From positions 911,790 through 975,789 of the forward strand of contig MNCI01015984.1 of NCBI GenBank assembly GCA_015680685.1: DNA of 64,000 bases. The letters are read 5' to 3'. Below the pieces are notes generated by a model. It saw only the letters and a program-made list of their open reading frames with translations, was not told where the DNA came from and did no database searches. Origin of the DNA: Gnetum montanum (Eukaryota; Streptophyta; Gnetopsida; Gnetales; Gnetaceae). Positions 53,668 to 64,000 of the stretch are shown piece after piece. Position 1 is the stretch's first letter. The number at the start of each line of letters is the position of its first letter. The position numbers and the translations under genes are program-made.

Positions 53668-54443
53668 TTACTTATCTATGATAGACCACTTCATCGTGGC
53701 TAAGGTGTTGGTCATATCATTATCAAACTTGAACTTGTTAGAGGCTAAAGAACTTGGAGGGCTTGGGCACCCAAACATCATCTCCATTAAATCATTTGTA
53801 TGCATAAAATGTGCAGGATCAGTATTTGCAATACTATTTATCTGATTGCTCATGTGATTATCCTTCAAGTACATCATCATGTTATCAACATTTGCATCTT
53901 TTGATCCAGCTCCTCCTCCTTCTTCTTTGAGCTATTGCTAGTTTTGCTTGTTGTTGTTGTTAGTGTCACCTAGACTTCTTATGTGGTCCTATTGAACTGA
54001 GCTTTTGTGGATCTTTGAGGAGGAGGTGTCAGGATTTCTTCTTGACCTTTTGCTGGCATTGTGTCTTCTCTTAGTAGCATGCCAGTGGTTCTTGATTGCA
54101 TTTTCAATTTTTCCTGGTAGCTGCTTAGCAATCTTGGCCCACCTATTACCTAAATCTATGTGGAACTGTAGCAACATTCTCTCCTCCTCTTCTATCTAGA
54201 TATCCTTCTACATGTATCAACAAATATGAATGATCCATGATCCAAACCAAGTGATGAACAACAAAGTAAATTCTTTATTCTGCAAGAAAGAAATAAAGCA
54301 GAATGTAACTAAAAACTTTAATGGTTAGTCATAGGTGATTGTGCCATCTTTCTTTACACTTCTTTCCCACTTGGTTCCGAAGCATCTGAGCAATGTGTGA
54401 CCATTTTTTATCTCTATATTTCTGCAATAGTCTTAAGGGAAGC
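53668..54443 (-). pseudogene. R2R3-MYB pseudogene, MYB98/115/118 type
   Basis: Two exons of a transcription factor gene. Exon 54443-54317 encodes the R2 repeat, LLQKYRDKKWSHIAQMLRNQ then KCKERWHNHL, preceded by an AG acceptor. Intron 54316-54208 (GT..AG). Exon 54207-53668 encodes R3, [20 protein letters not shown] then [12 protein letters not shown], and a C-terminal region ending KWSIIDK. The HNATKRR-type end is characteristic of the MYB64/98/115/118/119 group. Stops: TGA for the expected Arg after HNHL, TAG for the first R3 Trp, and three TAG in the C-terminal part; all are single transitions. Upstream exons are missing; the D LTR begins 200 bases away. Confidence 0.78.
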
Positions 54444-54645
54444 CTATTCATACATTGCAACAACCAAACAAATCATGTGATATCATTTATCCTTTTGTGT
54501 AAGTTTGAACTAGGCACCTATTCTTTGAAAGACATTAAATGCAATTCTTCTAGTAATGTGAAATCTCAAAACCCACAATGCAAAAAGGTAGAAAACCTAG
54601 AAGCAATAAGGTATTCATTTTCTTCAAAATATTATATACCTATTG

Positions 54646-55601
54646 ATCAGCTATGAAGGGTACCCCTATGCCCAACCATACGAATCATGAAGCATTCATG
54701 TGTGATCTAGTCGAATCTTGTGGACTTTATGTCTTCCGGCATACTAGTCTTCTAGGAGGTGACATTTGTCCTAATAGATATTTGTTGTCTTCTCAATTAC
54801 ACTTGTGATGCATAAAGGTATGGTTAAGTGTAATCGAGGCATATGATTATTATTATTTTATGTTTTATGCTCTTGGTGCTTAGAATAGAGAAATGAAGTA
54901 ATTTAATAACTAATTTAATTTAACTAATTAACTAATCTCTAACTAGTCCTAACATAAGCATATGGTCCCACTTTTTGTACACATCTTGAACCCATGTATC
55001 CACTATTAGGGTTACCAAGTGCTATGCTACTAGGTGAACCAAGCAATAACACTATTGGGATTATCAAGTGAATACATGTTTACATTTGCAATGGTCATAC
55101 TTATGTGTTTAATTTATTTAGCTTAATTAATTAATTAATCACTTGAAGTCTAACTTATCTTAATTAATTGCATAATTAATGAAAATAATAAATGCATAAA
55201 TAGATTATTAATCTAATCTAAGTACTACAAGGTTTGATCAAAAGGCTCATCTTTGTTATTTACATTGGTGTGTTTAGGTACAATAGTGCTCAAATAAATA
55301 TCCATACACTTTTTGGCTCTTGTTGTGGGCACTTAGAGAAATATTCTAACTCTCAAATGGAAAAACTACAAGAGCTCTACTACAACTATTGCATCACTTT
55401 CATAAACACTACTGGTGAGCACATATTTATAGTTTTTATTCTAGAGCTACATCCATGGGGCCCCATAAATGTAGCAAATGCTAGGTCAACGCAACCCCAT
55501 CAATGGGGCAACACCACATAGATAGGGCTGCATTGACAGGGCCTTGTTAATGAGGCCACATCAATGGGGGTCCATTGACATGACACAACAACAATTTATC
55601 A
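54646..55601 (-). repeat. 3' LTR of D
   Basis: 956 bp, TGATCAGC..TTTATCA; termini TGAT/ATCA are inverted repeats. GGTACCCC..CCCAACCATACGAAT near 54667 matches the element 1 LTR end at 4040. TATAAATA on the minus strand at 55431-55424. The sense start carries a loose GGGGC-containing repeat (55445-55580) as in element 1. Confidence 0.78.
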
Positions 55602-55616
55602 TACCCCCAAGACTGA
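55602..55616 (-). promoter_or_regulatory. polypurine tract of D
   Basis: Minus strand CAGTCTTGGGGGTA directly before the LTR start TGATAAATTG. Same layout as element 1 at 300-314. Confidence 0.72.
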
Positions 55617-55836
55617 ATGAAGGGTCATCCTCGAGTTCCTTTACAAAATTGGAAAGGTATGGGATTATTGATTGATTCATAACATAACAAACTAACTTGA
55701 TAAAATTGAGTGTCTAAGTGTACCAATCAACACGTTACAAAAATTATGGTGTTCATGACATAGAATTAAACACCATAACATGACTACTCAAAATTGGATA
55801 ACACATCCTCTGATGGTGTGAAGGTAGTTTAGAAGA

Positions 55837-58562
55837 TTAGACAATCCCAAGTGGTGGAGGTTCTTGAGATTTTGAAGGACCTTTGCTCGCTTCAGGCACG
55901 TGCAGTGGTTGAGGTAGTTGTTGCTATTTTGCTATAGCTACAACCTCTGGTGGAAAGTGAAAGGCATCTATTAATGCCTTCATCTTCTCCTCCTTACTCT
56001 AGGGATCATTCACAATCCATACAACATCATCAATATGGGCTAGAATGGGGATATCCCATAGACATGGCATTACTGGGGATAACTCCTTAGCATTAACAAA
56101 CTAGGAAGTGAACTATTTGCGTTCGACATTGAACACATTAACTACATTTTGCAACTCTTGATAGTTGTTCATCATTTTGGCCAACTTCTTGGTAGCAGAT
56201 CTCTAATCAGTGTATTTGCCCTTGAGAACCTTAAGTTTTGTGTTTTCCATTGCAAGCTTTTTCTTAGTGTCCTTTTGATGCTCGAACTTGAGCTTGTACA
56301 ACAAGTGCAAGCTAGCTACTTACTTCTCTACTTCCAACCATGGTCATCTAGCAGTCAACATAGGCAAATTTACATATTGGAGATTACCTAACTCCATGTA
56401 TTTTATCATCTCCTCAATTTGCAACTCCTTCATGTAGATTTCTACTTTATTGTAGGCATCTATCCAATCAATGATAGGTTGCCAGAATTCTCTTCCTAAT
56501 AGGAGTTGTTGACAAGTTTCATTTACTTTCACCTTCGCCAACTAGATGTGCTTTTTATTAACTTCTTTAGGTAGATCAACCTGATCTCTGTAATGATCCT
56601 TGACTCTCTCAAATTTGATAGCATTTGATTTCCAAGCAGCTACCTCTATTACAATCTTCTAGTAAAGGGAAGAGACCTCCTCCATGTAGAGGTTTCTATT
56701 TTTAGTTACTAATATCCTTAGCTTTGTGTTCAGTCTAGCTAGTTGCTCTTGCTGTTGATGGATAAAGTTGGTCAATTTTTGTTTATAATCATTAACATTT
56801 CATAGGCAGTGGTTCTCTATAGTCAGTTGACATTCTCCTAGTGAGTTAGATTCAAGGCCTTTTGAATTTTGTGCTATGTAGCCTCTACCAAGGATTAGTA
56901 GAATACCACTATCTCCATCACACACTCAACCCCTCTTAGTTTAGTGTGAAGCTATTAAAGAGCTTCATCTCTTTTCAATGCTAGGTTGAGAAATGCAGGG
57001 TTGGCAATTTGGGCTCTTAATTCAAAAACTTTAGTAGCCAAGCATTCATTCAGCTCCTTGGCCATTTTGTGCTACCCTTCCAAGATGATGTTTTTCATGC
57101 TATGTTATACCTAATTTTCCACTTATGGTTCTTGCAAATGTTTGTACATCTTTGAATGTAGTGATGTCTAGTACAAACGTTGTAAGTGCATTAAGTGTGT
57201 CGGTAATCTTGTTAGCAACCACCTCTATTGTTGTCTCCTACCCTTGGCATTGCATCACTAACACTATTGCCTCCTCGCCTTCCTCCAAGTGCATTGAGAA
57301 GGTTGCAGCATTTTCAAAAAGTTTTAGGAGTGGATGCTATTCTACAAGAGATACTGTGACCTTTCTAGTGCTAGGATTTGACCTCATGAGTAATTGTGTT
57401 CTTTGGGTTGAGAAAATGGATCCATCTCCACACATTAGGCTAACTATTTAGGCCACCTCATTTAGGTGACTCATCATTGGCTGGTAGACAGATGGGTCAC
57501 TACCAAACATGCCTGCTTGTTGCTCTTGTTTGCTTAAGAAGTATTCTCGGTATTTGTGCAATTGTTAGGCTATTGAAACGACGTTTGGTATAGTTGTTTA
57601 AGTGGCATGTGGAGGTGGTGGTTGATGCTCCTATTCTTGAATGATCATTACAAGTGTCTTATCTTTCATCATCTCTATCCAATTAGCAGTCAGAGCATGC
57701 CTAACAACATCATTTGTATAATAAAGTATTTCTCCCCTCTGATAAAGTTTTTTGATGAGGAATGGAAAGGGGAGTTTCTTCCTTCCACATTCATTTTTTT
57801 TAAAATCACATTTTCATCTCTATATAGATCAGCTTTGGAAGGTTGACAAGGAATATCCCACACAAAGTGGCATATGCATGGGTAGAAAAGGTGGTGATCT
57901 TACTTGGCCTCATCATGGGATTTAGGTAGAAGGCTGAGCGTGCTAAACTCCTTTTGGTCGATACCATAGTACCATTGCACCCATTCCTTCTTGATGCTAG
58001 GGTCTGCTTGCATTAGAATCTCAACAAGATTTGTCCCTATTTTTGGTAACACAATCACTTCAGTAATGGCTTGCACCAAGTAAGACATTGAGATGTCCTT
58101 TATTTTGACCATTGAATCAGCTTGCCTATTGTTTCAAAATAAGAATATCTCTACCATGTAGCATTCCCTAGTGATAGTGATGATTGGCCACATAGAATAG
58201 GCCTTCAGCTGGTCCTATATTTCTTTCAGTGCTTGCTTCAAGAAAGGGAAAAAGTTTATCTTTTGGAGCACTAATTTTTGGACCTTCCTTGATTTGATTT
58301 GATTCAAAAAGGCTTCTATCAAGGTAACCTTAAGATTTTCTTGTTGAGCTGGTGCCTCATCCTGATGGGAATGTTTTGTTGTTGCTGCTGGTTCTAGAAT
58401 ATAACAAATAGATTCCACCTTGCCCTCTTCCCTAAGAGGACTTGTGGGATGGATTGTAAGTGGTTCTTCTTAGGCTTGTTCTTGGCCCCTTCCTATTCTT
58501 GGCCATTTCTCCCTTTGTTGAGATAGTCCTCCTTCTTGTGTATGCTTCCCTTTTGTTGCCAT
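55837..58562 (-). pseudogene. extra ORF of D between pol and 3' LTR, coiled-coil protein
   Basis: About 900 codons from ATG 58562 (MATKGKHTQEGG) to TAA 55837, one frame down to about 56700 and at most a small shift after it, with some 20 in-frame stops, mainly TAG or TAA at Gln positions (for example LKEI*DQLKA at 58212). N-terminal half: basic/Pro-rich lead, then LKQALKEI, ISMSYLVQAITEVIVLPKIG, KEWVQWYYGID. C-terminal half: long heptads (NECLATKVFELRAQIANPAF, QLARLNTKLRILVTKNRNL, EIYMKELQIEEMIKYMELGN). No signal peptide or membrane segment, so not evidently envelope-like although it holds the position of the Athila env-like ORF. The first half resembles plant transposon-ORF domains; inference only. 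Confidence 0.5.
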
Positions 58563-60609
58563 CTGCAGTCACAACACATCCATAGATTAGTAGATATAAT
58601 GTGTAACTTGGAATATTTTGAGTACCTACTTGTTAGTTAGTTACACTTGGCTAAAGTTGGACCATGGCAAATTGATATTTATTATTATTTTATTAATTAA
58701 TTTTTAATTATAAGTGTCATTGAAGCTCATTGGAAGAGTTTATCTCTATAATTTAATGTTTAAATATTGATTTTTGAGTTAAACTTTTATAGGAATTAGA
58801 AAAAATGGCAAAACATCTTTAGTCAAAAATGGCATATTTGTGGCCCTCCATGATTAAGAGATTACCTCCAGTAGCTACAAGGTTAAAGATTGAAGTGATT
58901 TAGATAAATGGTTAGAAATTTATGGGCTATGGAAGGTTGTAGGCTTTGAAAATTTAAGAAACTTCCTTGGTGTTTATGAGCAAATGTGAAAATTTCAAAA
59001 GGGGTTCATGCATATATATACTATTTTTGCATATATAGGGGCTGCATATACAGGGCCATGTATATGCATCTACTTTGTTAATGGGGCTACGTATACGAAG
59101 CCCATAGATGAAATTTTCAAACTTGAATATCTTGAAAAATACAAGGAATTTTTGAATGAATTTGGAGTCCATGGAGTTCCAAAAAAGCCAAGATTATGAT
59201 GAAATCATTCAAGAGGATCATTGAAAGCTCACCAATTGAAAATTTTGATAGAGAATGTGTGTGTATAACAAAATATGTAAAGGAGCACATGGTTTGATGT
59301 AGAAGATGGGTGTATGAAAGATTCTGGTTGCAAGAATGCCTAAGGACAAGGTACTTACCAAATCCAACCAAGAGATATGCAAGTGTATCCTTCCCATAGC
59401 AAACAGATGGCTTGTTTTCCCTTGCAGGACCTCAACCTACTGGGTTTGTAGGCCCCATAGATGATTAATGGTTAATGAAAGTTAAGGACCAAAATTCAAA
59501 AGATTCTAACAAAGAATTCAAGCATGTCAAACAAAGACACTGAATCAAGAACATGAACATCGATAGTGAGGTGAGTATTGGGTAGCAAAGATGGATGATA
59601 GGAAAGGTGGAATGGAATTCCAAATTAAGGTCATAAGAAGTTCCTTGTGGATTTTTTGTTTAAATGACCTAAGAAGATCCATCCTTAGTCCATACCAAAA
59701 CTGATCAATTTTAGCAATTTTGCATTGCCACTCCAAGACCGATCCACCCCCTCAAGACATAAGAGTGCTCCCATAGAACAACCATTGTTCCATAAAGAGA
59801 AGAAAAGAGATGTAAGAAGTGAGAGAGGGCCTTAGTTAGAGGGGAAATTTAGGCATGGGTAACATGTTTGTCTAGTCCCATAACTAGTGCTTGTAGCTCG
59901 TTTATTTATCTAAGGGGTGTGCTTTGAATTTTCATCATGTTTTTTTTTTTTTCCCTTTTGGATGAGAACCACACTATGCAAAGACTTTATTTAACTTCCT
60001 AATATTGGTCAACATGGAATGGTAAAAAGTCTATGAAAACACTCATGCACCTGAGCAAGTGAAAGAGTACAAAGAGTATTGAATCCCCTTAAAGTCACAT
60101 CCTATGAAAACCTTTGAATCCCTCCCAATTTCAAAAACTACCAAGGTCACAAATTTATTAAAATTTTATTTAATAAAAGGAATTTCAAACTTCTAAAATA
60201 AGGAAAGCCATAAAGTTTGTAAATGGGTGGATGTTGTGGACTCACTGCTTGTTCCATGAAAAAAAAACTATGACTTAGCCATTGGTACAAAAATTCAAAA
60301 ATAGAAACTAGACATTAGCAAAAAAAAAAAAAGCATAAACCACCATTAGTAACAGCTATTGCACCACTGTGTCCTATTGGCACAAAGCACATTTATTAGC
60401 AAAAATTAGAAAATCACACTAAAAACAAGTAAAATTTATAAGAAAGTGTAAAATATTTAAGAAAAGTTTAAATGTACTAATGATGATGGAAAAAAATGGT
60501 GTAAAATAGGAAAAATATTTAAGATCAAAAAGGTGTAAAATAAAAAAATTGCAAAGAAAAAAATGTGTAAAACAAAAAGAAAGAAAAGAAAAATTGAGGA
60601 GCCACGTAT
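58563..60609. other. non-coding region of D between pol and the extra ORF
   Basis: AT-rich, no recognised gene. 59025-59110 has TGCATATATAGGGGCTGCAT-type words like those in element 1 LTR, without LTR termini. A purine run AAAAAGAAAGAAAAGAAAAA (60575-60596) follows the pol end. Confidence 0.45.
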
Positions 60610-61780
60610 ATGATTAGCATGGATGCCCATCTCCCCCACAACTAAGTTGAAAGGAGGAGATTTGAAAAATTGAGTGTGCTTGCCCATCTGTTAAGGTATT
60701 TTTTGTGCTAGCTTGCTTTGGCTCATGGAAAGGCTTTATTTGGTGGATGTTGACCAACTTCTTTTTGCTTGGACTCTCAGGTTTGTATATGATCGTGGCC
60801 CCAGAAGGAAAGGTTTCATCAATTATATAAGGTCTCTCACACAACATTTGGAATTTGGTTTTCTAAGATACATGTGTGGGATTCCAGTAGAGAACCTTAT
60901 CTCCTAGTTGGAATTTTAATTTTCATATTCTAAGATCATGGGGTTGCTTGTTGAATGCCTTATGCACTTTATTCAAAGATAAGGCTACCAATCAATTTTT
61001 GTCTAGCATGTTGAGGTTGATAAATCTTTCTTTTTGTACTAGACTTAGGTTAAGATTCAGATTACAGGTTATTGAGAGTGTATGAAGCTCAAATTGAATC
61101 AAAAGCATTGGAAGTTTTTCATATACTAACTCATAGGAAGAGTAGCCAATAGGAAGTTTCCATGTTGAGTGATAGGCCCAAAGGGCATCATTAAGTTTTG
61201 TGCTCTAGTCTATCCTATATTTGTTGATAGTTCTTATTAAAATATTTATAATCTCCTCATTAGTTACCTCTACTTAATCATTGGCTTGGGGGTGATAGTG
61301 TGTTGTTAATTTATGTTCAACCCCCAAGTGTTGCATGTGTTTTCAAAAAGTGGCACCTATACAATGGGTTTCGTTGTTAGAAATCAGTGCACGTGGCACC
61401 CCAAACCTATTCACAACATTTTTTTGTACAAATCAAGTAGTAGTGAATGATGTATAGTTAATAATGGCTATTGCTTTTGTCCATTTGGTATAGTAGTTAC
61501 TAGCGATAATTATATACACCTTCATGTTGGACAAGGTTGTTATGGGACCCATGAAATCTATTCCCCATATGTCAAATCCACTATTGAGGACCCTCCATTC
61601 ATGTGGTCATCCCACCCTCTCATTAATAGTGTTCTTAGGATCACACAAATTGGTGGATGTCCTTGAAGATTGTGGGCCAACAGTATCCTACCATTAGGAT
61701 TTTTATGGCCATGCATCTCCCAGCATAGTGGTTCCCACAAGAACCTTCATGAACATCCTAGAGAATGTTCAATTGATCTA
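60610..61780 (-). pseudogene. int: integrase of D
   Basis: [20 protein letters not shown] and [10 protein letters not shown] form the zinc-binding region. Core: IWGIDFMGPI (first Asp), NRFGVPRALISNNETHC where the second Asp of the usual SDNGTH is Asn, and HYHPQAND with VEVTNEE containing the Glu region. Then DALWAYHSTWKLPIGYS. The tail (open 60847-60614) reads PSGATIIYKPESPS and KKLVNIHQIKPFHEP. Many stops. Confidence 0.72.
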
Positions 61781-62050
61781 TATTAGTTACATAGCAGTGA
61801 ACCGAGCCATTAGCATACACCTTATAAAGGTGTCCACTAATTTCCATGAAGTGCTTAGCTCGATGAAGAAACTATTATTTCTTCCTATGATCTAGATCTT
61901 GTGGCATCTCCTTAGCAAGAAGATAAGTGAGGATGCCATTAGACCATTTGGTTCTATAGGCATTTGTTCATTTATTGCAATAACAAAGAGGAGTTCATTA
62001 GGAAATAGATTAGATAATGGGCTATTCACCTCTTTGTTATTCCATTGTAA

Positions 62051-62396
62051 TTAAGACAAGTGATCAATGACCACATTCTCAATTCCCTTTTGATCTACCA
62101 TTGTAAGATCAAAATCTTGTAAGAACAACAACCACCATGAGACATGAGAGGTTACTATTGGCTTGTTCATGAGGAAGCATATGGCACTATGATTAGTGTG
62201 CATAAATACTTTATATCCAAGCACATAATGCTTGAACTTTTTTAGAGCATACACCGCTGCCATCAATTTTTTTTGTGGTGGTATAATTTAGTTGTGCATC
62301 TACAATGCTTTGACTTGCACAATGGATGTAATATGGATGTTTCTTATTATCCAAATGCATAAGCACTACTCCCAAGGCATAGTTAGATGCATCCAT
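62051..62396 (-). pseudogene. RNase H of D
   Basis: MDASNYALGVVLMHLDNKKH (first Asp), SIVDAQLNYTTTKK, AVYALKKFKHYVLGYKVFMH, TNHSAICFLMNK (TDH motif with Asp changed to Asn) and VDQKGIENVVIDHLS. It follows the Athila/gypsy RNase H order. A frameshift near 62260 divides it. Only one RNase H is present, unlike element A. Confidence 0.78.
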
Positions 62397-64000
62397 CCTA
62401 ATATGGAATGGTCTAGATCAATCAGGTACTCATAGAATTGGAGTCTTTACAAGCTTTTGCTTGAGGCTTTGGAATGCACTTTCACATTCCTTGGTCTAGA
62501 TGAAAGGAGCATCTTTCGTTGTTAGCTCAACCAATGGCTTCGCGATCTTAGAGAAATTCTCTATGAAACACCAATAGTAACCAGTGTGTTCAAGTAATGA
62601 TCAAACATCTTTGATAGTTTTTGGTTGATGGGTGATTTCTTAGATGACCATTATTTTTTCAGGGTCTACCTTGATCCCTTCTGATGAAATTCGATGCCCC
62701 AATATAATGCCCTCTTAGACTGTGAGATTACTCTTCTACAAATTGAGCTGCATATTTGTCTCCACACATCTTTTTAGTATTTTTTCAAGGCAGCTCAATG
62801 CTTGCTCAAATGTAGCGTCATAAGTGAAGTAGTCTTTTATGAAGACTTTTACTTCACTTCCTATTTACTATTGAAATATACTTAAGACCAATCATTGGAA
62901 AGTGGCAGGAGCATTGCACATACCAAAAGGAATCATGCAATATAAAAAGGTCCCCTAGGGACTTGTGAATATTGTTTTGGCCTAGTTTTCTAGTGTAATT
63001 TTGATTTTGTTATAGCCACTATAACCATCTAGAAAACTATAATAGTAATGTTCAGATATGGTGTCCAACACTTGATCAAAAAATGGCAATGGAAAATGAT
63101 CTTTAAATGTTGCCATGTTTAACAACTTAAAGTCAATGTAAACCCACCATTTTCCACCTCTCTTTAGCACTATGATGAGCAAATTGATCCACTCACTATC
63201 TGCAATGGGGTAGATGAACCTTGCCTTAAGGCGTTGCTCAATCTCCTCCTTAACAATTTGTTTTAATTTTGGATTCAACTGTTGTTGTGGTTGGCTCCTT
63301 GGCTTCAAGGATGAATTAATGTAAATGTGTTGTTAGCATATCCATGGATCAATTTTATTGAGTTCAAGATATGACCAAGTGAAGACTATTAGCCATTTGT
63401 TGACCACTTTCAACAGTTTTTCTTTCTGTTCAGAAGCAAGTTTGGCATTGAGTATGGCTAACTTGCCCTGTTTTTAGAATGCATATTCTAGGTGGACAGG
63501 TAAAGGTTTTAGCTCCAAGGGCTCTTGTTTAAAATTCTTAGGGATCTCCAACTCTTTCTAATTGGTATCAACATTTTCATCATCAGAGAGTTGGTGATGA
63601 ACTTGCTCTAGTTCATCCATGCTTGCGACATAGGCACATGTCAGGCTCTGAGTAGGTTCCATGCATATTATGCTATAATTAGAATCATTGGTTAGCCATT
63701 GGGTGTTCATTTATTTTGTAGCTATTGCATATAGACACCTTTGAATATCTACTTTATGTGCACACTGCTTGCATGCAAAGATGGATGCTCATTTTATGGA
63801 CTAGAGCTTTTACATGTAATTGCACCTTGTATCATTGTACAAGATGCATGGAACTTATGTCTTCTCTATCTTTTTGAATGCATTTTTTTTATATCTCTAG
63901 GGAAAGATATCCAATGTCCATTATTGCATTAATAGTGCTTAACCATGCCCTTTTCATAATGATTGGAAAATCCCCCTTGTAGTTTTCAACCTTGATTATT
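62397..64000 (-). pseudogene. rt: reverse transcriptase and protease end of D
   Basis: 63999-63880 has GDFPIIMKRAWLSTINAIMD, the end of an Athila protease (usual form: PLILGRPWLATA). Then a linker, ILNAKLASEQKEKLLKVVNK, and RT: QLNPKLKQIVKEEIEQRLKA, FKDHFPLPFFDQVLDTI, YSFLDGYSGYNKI, GTFLYCMIPFGMCNAPATFQ. The catalytic YxDD region lies in 62900-62800 in a decayed frame and is not clean. 62800-62400 is the thumb/connection. Confidence 0.75.

Larger units (their letters stand above)
54646..64000 (-). mobile_element. Athila-like retrotransposon D, cut by the window end
   Basis: Minus strand, sense order: protease end, RT, RNase H, integrase (64000 to about 60610), a gap, an extra ORF (58562-55837), polypurine tract, 3' LTR (55601-54646). 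RT reads KDHFPLPFFDQ and FLDGYSGYNKI and IPFGMCNAPATFQ, the Athila signature. An extra ORF between pol and the 3' LTR is also Athila-like. gag and the 5' LTR are outside the window. Its LTR inserted about 200 bases upstream of the MYB pseudogene. Confidence 0.78.

Noticed and set aside
55837-58562. D extra ORF as an envelope-like protein
   Set aside because: Position fits, but no signal peptide or membrane segment is visible and the second half is coiled coil.
59025-59110. GCATATATAGGGGCTGCATA-type words like the LTR of element 1
   Set aside because: No TG/CA termini, primer site or polypurine tract nearby, so not called as an LTR.
1-64000. tRNA, rRNA, riboswitch or organellar sequence
   Set aside because: No conserved rRNA blocks, tRNA cloverleaf or chloroplast/mitochondrial genes were recognised on either strand.

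Overview
This is nuclear DNA of a vascular plant with a large, repeat-rich genome; a gymnosperm or other giant-genome seed plant is possible, but no sequence here fixes the species. Almost all of the window is decayed LTR-retrotransposon sequence of the Ty3/gypsy Tat and Athila lineages, with one L1-type LINE and one broken R2R3-MYB gene. No rRNA, tRNA or intact host gene was found. Nearly every reading frame is interrupted by TAG, TGA or TAA where the related copy has Gln, Trp or Arg, which is how methylated plant repeats decay.

Layout: (1) 1-4874, minus strand: an Athila-like element keeping LTRs, a tRNA-Asp-type primer site and gag but no pol. (2) 4875-6036: a 23-bp minisatellite into which that element inserted. 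(3) 6037-13865, plus strand: family C, a Tat-like gag-pro element, with a second C-type LTR inside its gag. (4) 13866-36463, minus strand: family A/B, a large Tat element (LTR, gag-pro, 5.8-kb spacer, pol with dual RNase H, LTR). It is joined through a shared LTR to a second copy (B) truncated inside reverse transcriptase. (5) 36465-42574, plus strand: a second, 5'-truncated C copy ending in its 3' LTR. (6) 42575-47430: AT-rich sequence with a roughly 170-bp tandem repeat and one small unrecognised ORF. (7) 47433-51952: a dead L1 LINE. (8) 52333-52912: an unrecognised coiled-coil frame. (9) 53668-54443, minus: a two-exon MYB98/115/118-type pseudogene. (10) 54646-64000, minus: a second Athila-like element (D) with its 3' LTR, an extra long coiled-coil ORF between pol and LTR, and pol out to the window edge.

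The most unusual object is in the A spacer. On the strand opposite to gag-pol lies a gene-like locus (21688-25361) whose reading frame runs through seven exons joined by six GT-AG introns, with codon phase kept at every junction and no frameshift, only point nonsense changes. Its first visible exon resembles a degenerate FCP1/NIF-type HAD phosphatase, the long third exon resembles retrotransposon-borne plant ORFs, and the sixth is helical and charged.

Two further signals are shared by A and C, which otherwise differ in LTR sequence. One is a 75-79 nt hairpin in the LTR whose inner stem differs in sequence but still pairs. The other is arrays of a short motif centred on TTAAACTRGC that border the coding modules in the same orientation relative to the element. 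The two families also share an unusual primer-binding site. Together this suggests that C, which has gag-pro but no pol here, may depend on A-type elements.
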